Shown one piece after another: positions 22,708 through 35,124 of a stretch of 64,000 nucleotides of DNA; position 1 is the first letter of the stretch; each line of letters starts with the position of its first letter. Origin of the DNA: Tubulanus polymorphus (taxonomy: Eukaryota > Nemertea > Palaeonemertea > Tubulaniformes > Tubulanidae); assembly GCF_964204645.1 (NCBI RefSeq), contig NC_134025.1, positions 4,779,001-4,843,000 of the forward strand. Reading direction: 5' to 3'. Below the pieces are notes generated by a model. It had not been told where the DNA came from. It saw nothing but the letters and a program-made list of their open reading frames with translations, and made no database searches. Both the position numbers and the translations under genes were made by a program.

Positions 22708-25700
22708 ATGGTTTATGAAGCGGAAAACATAACTGAAGATGAAGCAGCGTTGTATGACCGGCAAATCAGGCTGTGGGGTCTCGATGCTCAAAAACGGTAT
22801 GTTCTAATTTTCAATTCAATTCATACTTTATTGACTGGTAAGTGTTTTTTAAAACACTTTATCTTATATTCATGCTCCCCATTGATAATGAGCAGCATGA
22901 ATATAATTCATGAAATATATAAATCATCATAATTTATGAAATTGTGATGGTATGGGGATTTGTCCAACCAAGTCCAAGGCAAAGGTCTGACAGCAGCAGC
23001 CGGTTCATCTCGGTAAAATACATCATCTTGGTAATAAGGATGACCCTTCACAGGGGCTCGTATCAGAGTTGTAGATTAATTTAAAAACGATAATCTATAC
23101 ATCCAATGTCTACAATGTATATAAGATAACAAGGGGGCTAACGACGCTCACAAACTAGTCAACTTCAGTCACTTACTATTTTGTTATTCCTCATCCAATA
23201 CATTACCGATATATATATATACACTATAGACATTAGATTAATAGATTATCGTTTTTACAGTACCTACAACGAGCTGCCTACAACTCTTATACGAGCCCCT
23301 GTGGTCTGATTGGTAGTGTAGGCTTGTTTGATCCTACAAAAATGGCTTTAAACTTTCAAATTGTTTTTCATATAGTTTGCGTGCGGCATCTGTCCTCCTT
23401 ATTGGCTTAAAGGGTCTCGGTGCAGAAATTGCCAAGAATATTGTTCTTTCTGGAGTAAAATCAGTAACATTAATGGATCATTCAACTGTAAGCAAAAACT
23501 TCACAATCCATTTTGACTGTATGTTAAATTCTATCTGTTAAAGCAGTGAAATTCTTTCTTCAAAAACAGGTAACAGAAGAAGACGCTTCTGCCCAGTTTC
23601 TAGTATCAAGAGATGACGTTGGAAAAAATGTGCGCATTTCTCTTCTTTGAACTATGATATTTGCGAATAGAGTAAGTTATAATTTCCTATTCATTCTGTA
23701 TATTCTCAATTACAGCGAGCGGAAAGTTCCAAAGAAAACGCCCAGAAACTCAATCCGATGGTAACAGTTAGCGTCGATACCGATAAAGTTGCCGATAAAC
23801 CCGATGAATTCTTCACGAAGTTCAGAGTGATTTGCGCCACGTGTTGTTCGAAGGAAACCTTGCTGAGATTGAACAATTTAACCCGGCGACACGATATGAA
23901 ATTCCTCGCCGGCGATGTTTACGGATATTATGGTTTCTCATTCACTGACTTCATTCAACACGAATACGCTGAGTGAGTTTATTTGTCTTTTAATTGAAAC
24001 TTAAATTAAAAAAAGAAAATTTCTGCGGGTAAGAAAACATTCTAACAGGAATTACTTATTACTTATTTAGATCAATGATCTACGAATGTCATCATCTTTT
24101 TATAGTTGGGTTGTCTGCGAATTTTGATGTTCGTCATCCCTCGCTTGTTTCGTTTTACTGTTATCATTGTATTCGGTATCGCCACTAATTTCTACCACTT
24201 CGACAACGGTTCCTGTAAGATCCTGTTCTGCTGTCGTGTCATTCTCAAAACCATCATTTGTTTCGCCATTTCCTGATTCGACGTGAGAGCTATGGGGCTT
24301 CGGGTCCGCCGGGTCATCGCTCTGCGGACAAACCTCTGAAGGTTCCTGTTTATTGAAAATAAACGTGCGTAGCAGTATCGGTATGAGCACGAGCAATCCG
24401 AATATAATCGCCGATACGAAGGCTACAATTGTTCTAGTATCGATGTTCAGTAATTCCTTCATTGTTGAAAATTCGAAATAGTTTAAGCCCCATTTCGTGA
24501 TGATGGTACCATTCGTTCCGTTAACTACGCAGTGGTAAAGTCCATTGAAACTCTTCTCCATTTTTGTAATGGAAAATGTCCCGCTGCTTACTTTCCTGTT
24601 GCTATCGCTCCAGCCATCGCTAACACTCGTACCATTTGGCAATAACCATTCCATGCTGCCTACGATTTTCGTGAGAAGTGGGTTACAGTCTAGACTATAT
24701 TGAGACTCCATCGGTACCATAATCAACCACTTTCTACTGACCCCTTCACTTTGGTCCATGGCCATGAGACATATCGTGGCCAAGACAAAAAACTTCATCT
24801 ATGAAACAAAAAATGACGTATTTGTTACTTGCAAGGATGTCAATATTTTCAGTACAAACTAAATCTCAAAAAATGATGGAATTACCAATCATCACCTATG
24901 AGATTAAAGATTTTTACCTTGAAATAAATGTATGGAATACACGCAGCGGAAATCCTATCCTTTGAATATATAGATAATGAATCATATCAATGGAGCTATG
25001 TGGGTTTTATTATAATCCACAATCTCAAAGTCATAACCAGTGACCTATCTATATCTGTGAATGATAAAAGGTCAGATTCCAATTTGTCCAAAGAAAATAT
25101 TCTTCTCACTCTACTATCCATGTTCTAGTTTACTATTTCGAGGCTTCATGTTTTATCTTACATGCTTAATATAATGTCAGTGATACTATCCCTTCAGGGA
25201 AATAACTAAAATGAAGAATGATGACAGCAAAGGTGACGAAAACAACGAACCACCAGCTAAAAAGAAGAAGACGACTGAGACTACTGTCGTTAGAAAGGTG
25301 AAGATCAAATTCTTATCACTGATTTTCACCCTATTTCAATTAAAAGAACATCGAGATAAATAGTGCTACTAAACATCCCATGATATTATATACCAGTAAT
25401 CAAGGCTTTATTTGTCATATGCATACGTCTCCAAAAAGTGTTTATTCTTAAAATGTGACCGATATATTTGTAGGAAATGGAATTCTCATCTCTACAAGAT
25501 TCACTACACATTGACTGGACTGGTGATAAATATAAAAATGAACTGAAACGAACTCCGAAAGGTTACTTTATAACGCAAGGTAAGAACTCATCATTTTTTA
25601 CTATGATAATAAGAATGATATCTAATTCTGCTTCCTGTAATCTTGTTGAGAGGGAAGAGTTTTAAGTTGTAATCGTACCGTAATTCGTTTTAGTCATGAT

Positions 25701-26401
25701 GGCATTTCTGGAAAAGTTTGGCCATCTACCGAACTCAAAAACGCATTTAGAAGACAAAAAACAGTTGCTGAACATCAGATCTGAAGTTCTCAATGCATTA
25801 AAGGTTGACAGTGATATTTTGACCGAAGATTTTATTCAGTAAGTCATGATTGAAATACTTAACCTAACTGTAGTTTACCATCTTTTTATTGGATCTCACT
25901 AACTAACAGCCAAATTTGATGTTTTTAGGCATTGTATTGGGGAACTGAGTCCGGTATGTGCTGTTGTTGGTGGTATAATGGGACAAGAAGTTATTAAGGT
26001 AATTTTCAATTTGGGATCATTCATTTATTACGTACGCATAAATTTGAATTTTTCAACCCCCCCTCCCCCCTGTACGCAAAATCGGCCATTTTTTCATATA
26101 CATTAAGCATTACAGTACGCAATTGCACTGACCCCTCCCCCTCCCCAAATGCGTAGGTAATAAATGAATGACCCCTTTTCTAGAAAAGACATTCAATCAA
26201 CTATAGAACTGATCCTGATGTAGTTAGTACTGCTATGGACGTAGTTTTGGACTAGAAATGAATTGAGTTTTCTCTAAAATGATGTTGTTCTGCTTTTGCT
26301 ATATTTTGCAGGCTGTTTCCCACAAAGACGCTCCTCTTCGAAACTTCTTTTTCTTCGATGGTACTGAGGGATGTGGGTTAGTAGATAATATCGGTGGATG
26401 A
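22708..26401 (+). CDS. SAE1: SUMO-activating enzyme subunit 1 (AOS1)
   Basis: Small subunit of the heterodimeric SUMO E1, which with UBA2 adenylates SUMO; it has a UBA/ThiF Rossmann fold but no catalytic cysteine domain. Nine exons: 22708-22796, 23376-23487, 23570-23629, 23716-23972, 25198-25297, 25474-25579, 25694-25838, 25929-25998, 26312-26401, total 1029 nt (342 aa; human 346). Diagnostic stretches: [49 protein letters not shown] and [14 protein letters not shown] Lys-rich insert ([11 protein letters not shown], possible nuclear signal) precedes the conserved [18 protein letters not shown] and [14 protein letters not shown] at the C-terminus. AATAAA lies at 26489. Exon 1 and exon 2 are separated by 579 bases. 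Intron 4 hosts an antisense gene. Confidence 0.97.
24100..24798 (-). CDS. Nested single-Ig-domain type I membrane protein
   Basis: Uninterrupted 232-residue frame inside SAE1 intron 4, opposite strand. Signal peptide [19 protein letters not shown]. One Ig-like domain (about residues 28-105) with the first Cys in SLDCNPL, Trp in MEWLLPNG, and the Tyr-x-Cys of GLYHCVVNG. Several NxT/NxS sites (NGTS, NGTNGT). A single TM follows at about residues 121-146 ([20 protein letters not shown]), then an ~85-residue acidic, Ser/Thr-rich cytoplasmic tail without an ITAM or ITIM that I can see. The layout suggests a small cell-surface or adhesion receptor; I do not recognise a named orthologue. Lack of introns may reflect retroposition or a lineage-specific gene. 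The 3' end lies close to the SAE1 exon 4 donor. Confidence 0.8.
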   Translation of the reverse strand: MKFFVLATICLMAMDQSEGVSRKWLIMVPMESQYSLDCNPLLTKIVGSMEWLLPNGTSVSDGWSDSNRKVSSGTFSITKMEKSFNGLYHCVVNGTNGTIITKWGLNYFEFSTMKELLNIDTRTIVAFVSAIIFGLLVLIPILLRTFIFNKQEPSEVCPQSDDPADPKPHSSHVESGNGETNDGFENDTTAEQDLTGTVVEVVEISGDTEYNDNSKTKQARDDEHQNSQTTQL

Positions 26402-27222
26402 AAACTGGTACTTGTAGCGACTCACACTTCATCCAAATATCATTTATATATTTGCAATCATCCTTTTGTATTCAAGTTTCATTTTTACAATAAAAAAGTC
26501 ATCGATACGTAATTCATTCATTGCGTATTTGTGTTGTTTTCTCTGACTGGACCCTTGGGATAATCGTTTTGATTCACTGTCAGCCACATTTCTAGGCCGG
26601 ACTCTCCCTGCTTGCCGTGTACACTGGTATCAGCGATGGATTTGTCCCCAGTTCACGCGCATGGCCGGTTAGCTAGCTAGCTGCGTTCGCGCGTGGCTAC
26701 AACTTATTAGCTGTCACGTAACCATGGTGAGTTATATTTGCCCAACTATCACAATAATGATATCTCGAACCATTTTCAGGATTGATTCCGGCAATTTTAT
26801 TGCAGTTCCCTGATTGATCAACGAACGCTATAAAACCTTTAGTACAGTGTATTTAATACTATTTGCCACTAGCACTGACTACGTGGCTCGACCTGACTGT
26901 GACAACCGCATTGTATTTACATACATGACATACTTGGTTACTCAAATATAACACCCGTACTGTTATTTTCCTAGTTTGACCACCGACTGGGCTAATAGAT
27001 ATCTTGTTTGATATTAATCATTGTCAAACGGAACTTTTACCAAATTGGTAGATTGTCAATCGAAGAAAAGGCGTTCAGTTATGTGCGAACCTCGCAATTG
27101 AAATACAACGTTAGAAACTTTACTAGTTTCGATGACTTCCACATACACTATATTACAATGGAATATTTCATATTTTCGTAAATATTGTTAATAGTTCGGA
27201 TAAAAAAATACGCGACCAAAAC
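26402..27222. other. Intergenic, SAE1 to LRRC74-like gene
   Basis: Contains the SAE1 3' UTR (AATAAA at 26489) and presumably the promoter and 5' UTR of the downstream gene. An ATG immediately followed by a consensus donor (ATG|GTGAGT near 26723) could be an untranslated-exon boundary, but this is not established. No other feature. Confidence 0.4.
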
Positions 27223-30200
27223 ATGGATTCGGATATAACTGAACAGGTAATATGATTCGACTGACGATGTTTTAATTATTTTCGAACTTAATTTCTATAA
27301 AGTTTTTATCAAGAAGTGTTCGTTTCCTTACGACGGCAAATTCTCAATTACAAAATAAAATTCTATTGGACCCAATTTTTCCGAATACGAAATGTCGGTA
27401 CTAAATTTTCCTAGTGTTTTTCAAGGTACCTAAACGCCAGTTATTTTTTTCTCCTAATGTATCGCCGCAATAGGAACCTATTCATAGCGACAACCCAGTT
27501 TTTTTCATCGTAATTCAATGCGCAAAATTCCTTTTAAGCTTATGTACTATACCCCTACGACACTTTGAAACTACAATTCCTTGGCCTATATGTATATCTA
27601 ACGTAATATAATATGTCATACGTGCGTTATATATTTTTAATTCTCATTTCTTGTTATTGTCTATTTAAAAAGTCGCTAAAACCGCTCTGCTTTATCATGT
27701 CCCTGACAATATTAATTCGTCAAACAACACACATAAATAAGTTGTCGCTTTATTATATATCATAAACAGCGTCGTTTATGAGGCCCTTAAGACATAATAA
27801 TAACGGTAATTTACCATGGAGGACGCCCTTTCGAATAAAACGTATGACTCGTAACTAATTCCTTCCTGTAGATATCTAATTTGTTTACGTCTGCTGTAAC
27901 TGTTATTACCTGTTCACGTGGAGATTAATCTCTTAATTTACGTGGAAAAAATCGTTATATGGCGTGTACTAATAACAGGGCTGCACTTAGCGAGGGGTGC
28001 CCTTCGTCATCATAAATGAAATTTAATTTTGAAATGCAAAATGAATTCAGTCATCCAGTCACTCGAAGAACGGCTATCATGATATTCTAAAATGTTTCAC
28101 GGAAATTACAGAAAAGTAAATTTGAATTTTCATTTTTCATCTTTATTGCCCTAAGAGCCCCGTTGATGGAATAGTTGCTAACGGTCTTCGCGAACCGTCA
28201 GTTATGGATACTATCCGCGAAGAAGACGACTCAAAATCCGAGTATGGTGCCGGCGAAGAAGTAGTTTTACCCGAGCAACGACCGCGAACTACGAGCGCCA
28301 AATTACCTTCCCTGAAAACCAGAGCGAAATTCGTTCGGACACCGGATTCGCAAGTCGATACGACGAACACCGAACAAATCCTGATCACAGAAATTAAACC
28401 TAAAGACGACGAAGATTACGAGGAATTAGGCGAGGAGCAGAACGAAGAAACTGCAGAGGAAACAGACGATACTGTGTCCGATATAACGGACAGCGAACAC
28501 GAGAAGGTCGCAGTGATTGAAGATGATTATGATACCGATTTAGAAAACGAGGGTACGACGGGTTGAATCAGCTTACAAAGAACTAATTGCGCTGGTTAAT
28601 AATCGGGGCCAATTATTCTTCGTCGCTCATTGAAATTCGAGCTCAGAAAAAACCAATATTCGATACCAAATATGCGCGCATGCAATTTATCAAACATAGT
28701 CATAATGCCCCAAAACACACTGTCATTTGATCACGAAACCAATCTATCTTGAAATGACATTTGATATTCAATTTGTATCAATTTGTAAGAACAACAATAA
28801 TTGTAACTGAATACAGACGACAGCTCTTATTTTGAAAAGTCACGAATAATTGCAAGCCATATCTATTTTGTCTTTCGATGCAGAACTAGAGGCCGAACAG
28901 CACGATCTGACCGGGCGACATTCCTACGTAAAATTGTGCGAACAATTGGGGGTTGTCCCGTGTTCGTATTTCGTGCGTCACATAACGGAACCACAAATAG
29001 TGATGAAGCATCATGGACTCGGACCAGCAGGAACTATGGCGATCGCTAAAGTGCTCAAGGTACATTCCAAAAACCCTTCGGAGTCAACAAAAAACATTTA
29101 CGAAGATCGGCTGAGGGGAAAATCGTGCGCCTGAAAATCATCCTACGAACACAAAATTCACTTAGAAAAATGTTAGATAAATATCAAATAGAAACTAGAT
29201 CAATTTTGGCGTCGAACACGTCACAAAAGAACCTGATATTAATGATTAAGATGTGAATAAATCTATGCGAGAAAAAGGTTCGTCAATCTTTATGGTGTCA
29301 AGTTTTACGAATTACCAAAGCGTGCACTGCAAATAGAAAAACAAAAAGAAAATGTTTTTATCAAGACTTTAAAAGACATGACGTGAATATTCGATAATAG
29401 ATATCGTTTTCTTATAGCTTACACTTCTATGTAGTGGGCTTTTGATAATTATCATCTATTCTGTTGTTATTCCACTATAACGTGTAGCTTTTTATATACA
29501 TATTTTTCTAATGTTCAGGATAATATAACTCTGGAAAAGATAGACCTGCAAGGCAACTGGATGGAGGCAGATGGTGGTCGGTATATAGCAAAAATGATGG
29601 AGGACAATTACTACATCACTGAACTGGTATATAACACCAGGAACCGCACGTTGAGTTTCATCGTGACGGAGCCTGCGCTTATGAATATTACATAACGCTC
29701 TTGTCTCACTATAAGCTTAATATATTACCAAGAAGAATTGTTGATGTCAGCGTTTATGGGCAGTAGCGGGAGATGTCGTTCCCGTGATTTTACTTGGCTT
29801 ACTTCATAATACGCATGAGTGGCACTGTGCATCCATTATTTACGACGATATTAAGCGGCATGCGAGCGATGTTTCTTCTGCGTTTATGAACAATGATAAA
29901 TGAATTGAGTCGTTCGTCTCGTTATCCGTGTAACCCCAGGAACCTCATTTACAACGATAGCATTGAATATTTAGATCGTCAGCTTTTTATTTGTACTGTA
30001 TATATTAACCATAACAATGATTCCCATGATGATTTCCACGCACTAGGAAATTCCGTTAACCCTATCGACACGGGCGGTGGGAATGCGTCTGATGATGTAA
30101 CCGAATGCCCAGATTGTAAAAAAAATCATGTTCAAACCCATCTGTGTATTAATTCATAATCATTCTTTAGGTTTTAGCTGACAATAAATTAGGTACAGAA

Positions 30201-32142
30201 GGGGCCTATCACATTTCGCGTATGCTCACCGTCAACACCACACTAAGGAAAATTGACTTATCAGGTAGATAACTACCCGTTAACTGTGAGCGGAGAAAAC
30301 TTTATTTCAATCTCTGGTCACGTCATTTGAAATTATGAAATATATAAAAATACTTTTTGATTACAAACAGAGAATGGTCTTGAAGACCGCGATAGCGAAT
30401 ATTTTGCCGAGGTACTGGATGACAATAAGGTTCTTAGCTACCTGAGATTAAGTGGCAATGCATTTGGGATTCGATCTGGACATGTGCTCGGCCAGGCTAT
30501 AGGTGACAACTATCGAATTGAAATTTTAATATGTCTAAACTTGCGGGCAAACGTATAAATTGCTTTCCGTTTCTTTTCAATCAAGCTGGGAATGATACTC
30601 TCGAACATCTAGATCTTAGCTGGAATGAGATACGAAGATCTGGTGCGATAGCGATAGCACAGGGTTTGAAGGTAAAATTAGTGTTCATACTCGCCAAAGA
30701 TCTTCCATATCGTGCATGCGGAAACTCGCGGAAGTACTGCATAACGACGCATAGGTTAATTCGCTCGACACTCAACGCATTTATCACATTTATCCGCTTC
30801 TAAAATCTCCCCGTTCTCATGTTGCAACAGGAAAATGTGCGGATAAAATCCTGCGATCTGTCATGGAACGGATTTGGCGAAGAGGGAGGATTAGCGATTG
30901 CGGAAGCGTTGACAGTGAATAGTACTCTGATCGAGTTAGACCTTACTGGTAACCGTCTTAACATTGTATGCGCTGAAAAGATTGCTAAAGCTCTAGGAAT
31001 TAACGACTGTCTCCAGACGCTCAAGGTATCACTAGCCTGTAGACTGCTTTCAATACGAACAATAATTCTAATTCCCTGTATCGATAGCTGTTCACAGAAA
31101 TTCGCATTTCGTCTATTTATTTAGCAAATCGTGTTTGGTTTGATTGATGTTTATCTTTTTACTCGTTAGATTGGAAATAATCCGATTTCAACTGCAGGAG
31201 CGATTTCAATTGTATCAGCGATCAACGCTAGTGAAAGTTCCGCCATCACTGTTCTAGATCTGACGGTGAGATTTGTGCCTGACGATGAAAACTGTTAATC
31301 TATGATTCGATTTACCAGTCATGGATGTCCTTTTATTGGCCACTATACTTTAGCCAAAGCGTGTAATGAATCGATTTCGTAAACGGCTGTTGTTATATCC
31401 CAATTCTAGGATATACCAGTGGAATTCGAGTTCATTCGTATCGTCGAAGAAATACAGATGAAGAGACAATTTCAGGTCGTTCACGGAAACCTGATGAGAT
31501 CCGGTAACACGACAGCCGATATCGGTAAACCCGGCGTCGACCCGAACGTTAAAGACCCGCTGATCGTGCTCAAAGAACACATAGTCGTCAACGATCTAAG
31601 AATCGTCGACGCCCTGAAAAAGTTTGATCCCGGTGATACGTTGTGCGTATCACCTGACAATTTCATGCAAGCTTTAAGCGTGAGTCTTTACGATTTTCAA
31701 ATGTATCCATCAATACAACATTACGCTACTGTTACTGATGAGAGTACTGTCAAACGAAATGATTCTGATCTTCATTTACTAATTTTAGGAACTGGAGATT
31801 CGTTATAAACGATCGCAGATAAATGATATAACACATAAATTGGACAAATTCAACAATGGTACTATCTATTACGGGTAAGCTCCGTTCCTGATACACTGTC
31901 ACTTTTTCCACCCTTTGCCGGTTTTCGATCATGACTAAGGTTTTCATTGGTTTTAAAAGGCGTTTTAGTCATACAAATATTCGTCAATGCTTCGAATATA
32001 TACAGATCTGTTGAAATGATCAGATCATTTCAAATTCTCTGACATTTCTTTCAGAGACTTCATTCCTCCAGAAGGTCCAGAACGAGGGGAAGAGGATTTG
32101 GGCGCGGTCATAAACAAGAAGAAAGCCTCAATTACAGAGTGA
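27223..32142 (+). CDS. LRRC74A: LRRC74-like leucine-rich-repeat protein
   Basis: NLR/RNI-type leucine-rich-repeat protein of the LRRC74A/B group, function poorly known. Twelve exons: 27223-27246, 28156-28552, 28884-29059, 29519-29626, 30171-30264, 30371-30502, 30586-30671, 30831-31025, 31170-31265, 31410-31679, 31789-31874, 32055-32142; total 1752 nt, 583 aa. The first exon (MDSDITEQ) is inferred from phase and splice sites; if it is wrong, the start is the ATG at 28204. The N-terminal third is strongly acidic (EEDDSK, EELGEEQNEETAEETDD) and probably disordered. The family block CEQLGVVPCSYFVRHI precedes LRRs with LxLxxN cores (DLQGNWMEADGG, DLSWNEIRRSG, DLTGNRL, GNNPISTAG). The C-terminal part (residues ~435-583) is outside the repeats. 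AATAAA is at 32254. Confidence 0.88.
27247..28155 (+). other. First intron of LRRC74-like gene
   Basis: AT-rich, about 900 bases, donor GTAATA and acceptor CTAAG. No repeat or other gene seen. Confidence 0.4.
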
Positions 32143-35124
32143 TCCTGTGCGTTCACCTCGTGAACGAACTTGTAGATAGTCTATAATTTGAGTGAAACTC
32201 ATTTCTATTCAGTTATGTTTGGGCAAATTTATTTTTATAATCACCATCAGCGTAATAAAAACTATATCTATGATTTATTTTTCCATAATCGACCGACTTG
32301 TCTCCTTATCAGAATCTATGAGCGTTGAACATCTTCGAGTACAAGATGCCTACAGTTCCCCTAAGACCATACAGTCAACCCCCAATATATCGCCCTCCCA
32401 TTTACCGTCACCCGCCTACTGCCAGGCTTTCTCGATGTATATCTCAGTACAAATACATAGTAAAACATCCCCGATATACCGCCATACTCTCTATACCGCC
32501 AGAATCGTTCTGCACCGATGTGGGCGGTATATCGTGGGTGTATTATCATTACTTGCACAAACCGAGTTCGATAGACCCAAAAAATCTATGAATTGTGCGG
32601 GATCAGTTGACTGGAGACTGGTAGATTTTTTACAATTTTAAACGTTTTACAAACACAATGGCCCATTATACAACACTATCCATCAAAACGGACTGATCAG
32701 AGGCTATGGATACACAAGACTTGATGTATTTCATTTTTTACTTTTCATACGTATTTTATTTATTGTATGTGTGAATCAATCATACATGTACAACTAATTA
32801 TTGTTTTTATCATGATTATAGAAGTGAGTAGCAACTATTAGAATATCTATTACACGAACACCTATCAGTAGTATTATATTTTACTATTATTACCATTAAA
32901 CCATCATTAATCATTACTAATGTTTATGAACAGTAATCAGGTAGTAATCAATACTACACGTGATCGTATTTGTAGGTACTAAAACGGTACATATACATTC
33001 GCAAGCATTCTAGACAATACAATCATTATATCATTAAAACTACCATACTGAATAATAGAGCACATTAAAACACAATATTTGTTTTACATTATCATTACCA
33101 TGCATTTAATAGTACAAAACAGCTCATTAATATACAGTTCGTTTGTAAAATACATCAGAAAATACGCATCATTGTTTTATGTAGGTTTTCTTTTTTAAAT
33201 ATCATTTTATTCACATGCTCACAGAGACAGATGCACCACACACGCATGTATGAGCAACGACCAACTTATGTTTATACAAAATATGGATAAATACCTAGCA
33301 TCAGTCAACCGAAAAAAATGCTGGTTTCATGAATGAATTGTAATGCGGGTCAAGATGAAATTATTGACTTATGCAGTGCATAAAGAACAATTTTTAGGTT
33401 AAGTGCAAAAACCTACTATTACAAGTTATTAAGCTCGAGTGAATTTTCCCAAAAAAGTGGATATGGGTTAGAATAACGTAGTAGCCTAAAAGCTTTCAAA
33501 CATTTTCAAAAAGTGCATTATTACCCAATCTTACAAATTTTCCAATTTCGATGAAGAGAAAATATGAATAATATAAAAAGACCGATTTTTTCTAAAATAC
33601 TCCTACTCATACATCTACGTCATGTATATTAAAATCTTTAAAAAATGTTAAAACAACGAATGATTTTTCTATACAGGGCTAACTACTGCAAAAAACAATC
33701 ATATATGAATAATGTTTGAATATGTCCTCATACAATGTATAATGAATAATGTAGATGAAATGTGCGTAAAATATAACCGTTAAAATACGAACAAGCATGC
33801 CAGGCCAACCCACACGCAGCTAGATTTGACTTAAATTTCGAGTGCCGGTATTGTGAAATTGGGACTTCAACAGCTATAGAGATGGGCCTGCATGTCCTGT
33901 AAACAAGCATGGTGTATATCAATTTCTACGAGCGACGCAAGCATTAATAGTCCTGACCTTTTTAAGGTTTGAAAAATCAACAAATTTAATACCGGAAATT
34001 CATGATTATCTTTCTTCCAAATGTCAATTCATTCATTTCATGATCATTCATTTAATGAAGTACGTAGCCAATCTGAGAAAAGAGCTCAGTGGCGAAAATA
34101 GTGTAAAATGTAAAAGATTACCCTGAAATTTATCAAAACGAAGGCAGCATGAAATAAATACAATGCTATGCATCTGATCTGATCAGACTACATGAATTAA
34201 TTATGAATAGATCAAATATCATCCAACACATTGTAAAATCAATCTGAAATAACAGCCATATGCGCCGTAAATTCAATTAGGTTCGAAATCTATGTTTCGT
34301 GATTGAGTTGTTCGAAATCATTATTCTTAATCGTCATAAGAGTATCTGATATCAGTCATAATAATTCAGACACACGTCTACGCACAAGAATCACCTCCAC
34401 ATATTCATAGTCTATTGAAATGTCACCGGTCACTTTTACTGAAGACTTTGTATATAAGATACAATGAATGCGCAGAGGTATCATTATTGAATACCTCACT
34501 ATAAGCTACTTACGCAGTAAGATTCTTCACATAATCAGATAAGTAAATTTGAAATCGCTTTTTGTTAAATTTTCTCATCGTTACATCATCGTTTACACAG
34601 TATGTACTAAGCCTCTAGTGAAAATATCCAGAGATACACAGCTAAATCACAAAACCAAATCCATGAGACAAACGGTTTTTTTTCATGAGTTCATATTAAG
34701 TTATTTCAGTACGACGCAATATTTGAATAATGAAGTCATAATATTATGCACAGTTCCGAATTAATAAGCAACTACAATCGTAGTTTATCTCAGTAATATG
34801 GATGGAATATATGAAATACGAATGACTCCATGCAACTTTTTTCACCATTACATACAATTATATGCATATCATATAGAACAATTAATTATTTACATCTTTC
34901 TGCAGTTGAATGTATGGAATATGAAGGCGGCGGCGGCTTTTTCGAGATAAGTTTCTCTGCGAATATTTTTTACAATGATGAATAATGAGTAGATGATAAT
35001 GTTTGATGTCGATGATTGACGGATAACCACCACACACTCACACCTCATGAAAAACAAGATTCACCCTTTCCATATTTCCATGCGTTATCTTTCGTACGGC
35101 TGCTTAAAATCGTTGGGACGTTGT
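32143..35124. other. Long AT-rich intergenic region with a foldback
   Basis: Convergent gap between the LRRC74-like and ankyrin-PARP genes, holding both 3' UTRs. An inverted repeat built on CGATATACCGCC (32472-32483 and 32523-32534), with extra copies of TATACCGCC nearby, sits in a locally C-rich patch at 32370-32545. The remaining 2.5 kb is very AT-rich with no coding signal. A short GGC run is at about 34925. Confidence 0.5.

Noticed and set aside
29893-30159. Plus-strand ORF with a CPDC motif in an LRRC74 intron
   Set aside because: Runs up against the acceptor of the next LRRC74 exon and shows no zinc-finger partner Cys/His pair or conserved pattern; likely chance.
32192-32641. 149-aa ORF in the gap after LRRC74
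   Set aside because: Overlapping open frames on both strands arise from the C-rich foldback; composition is not protein-like.
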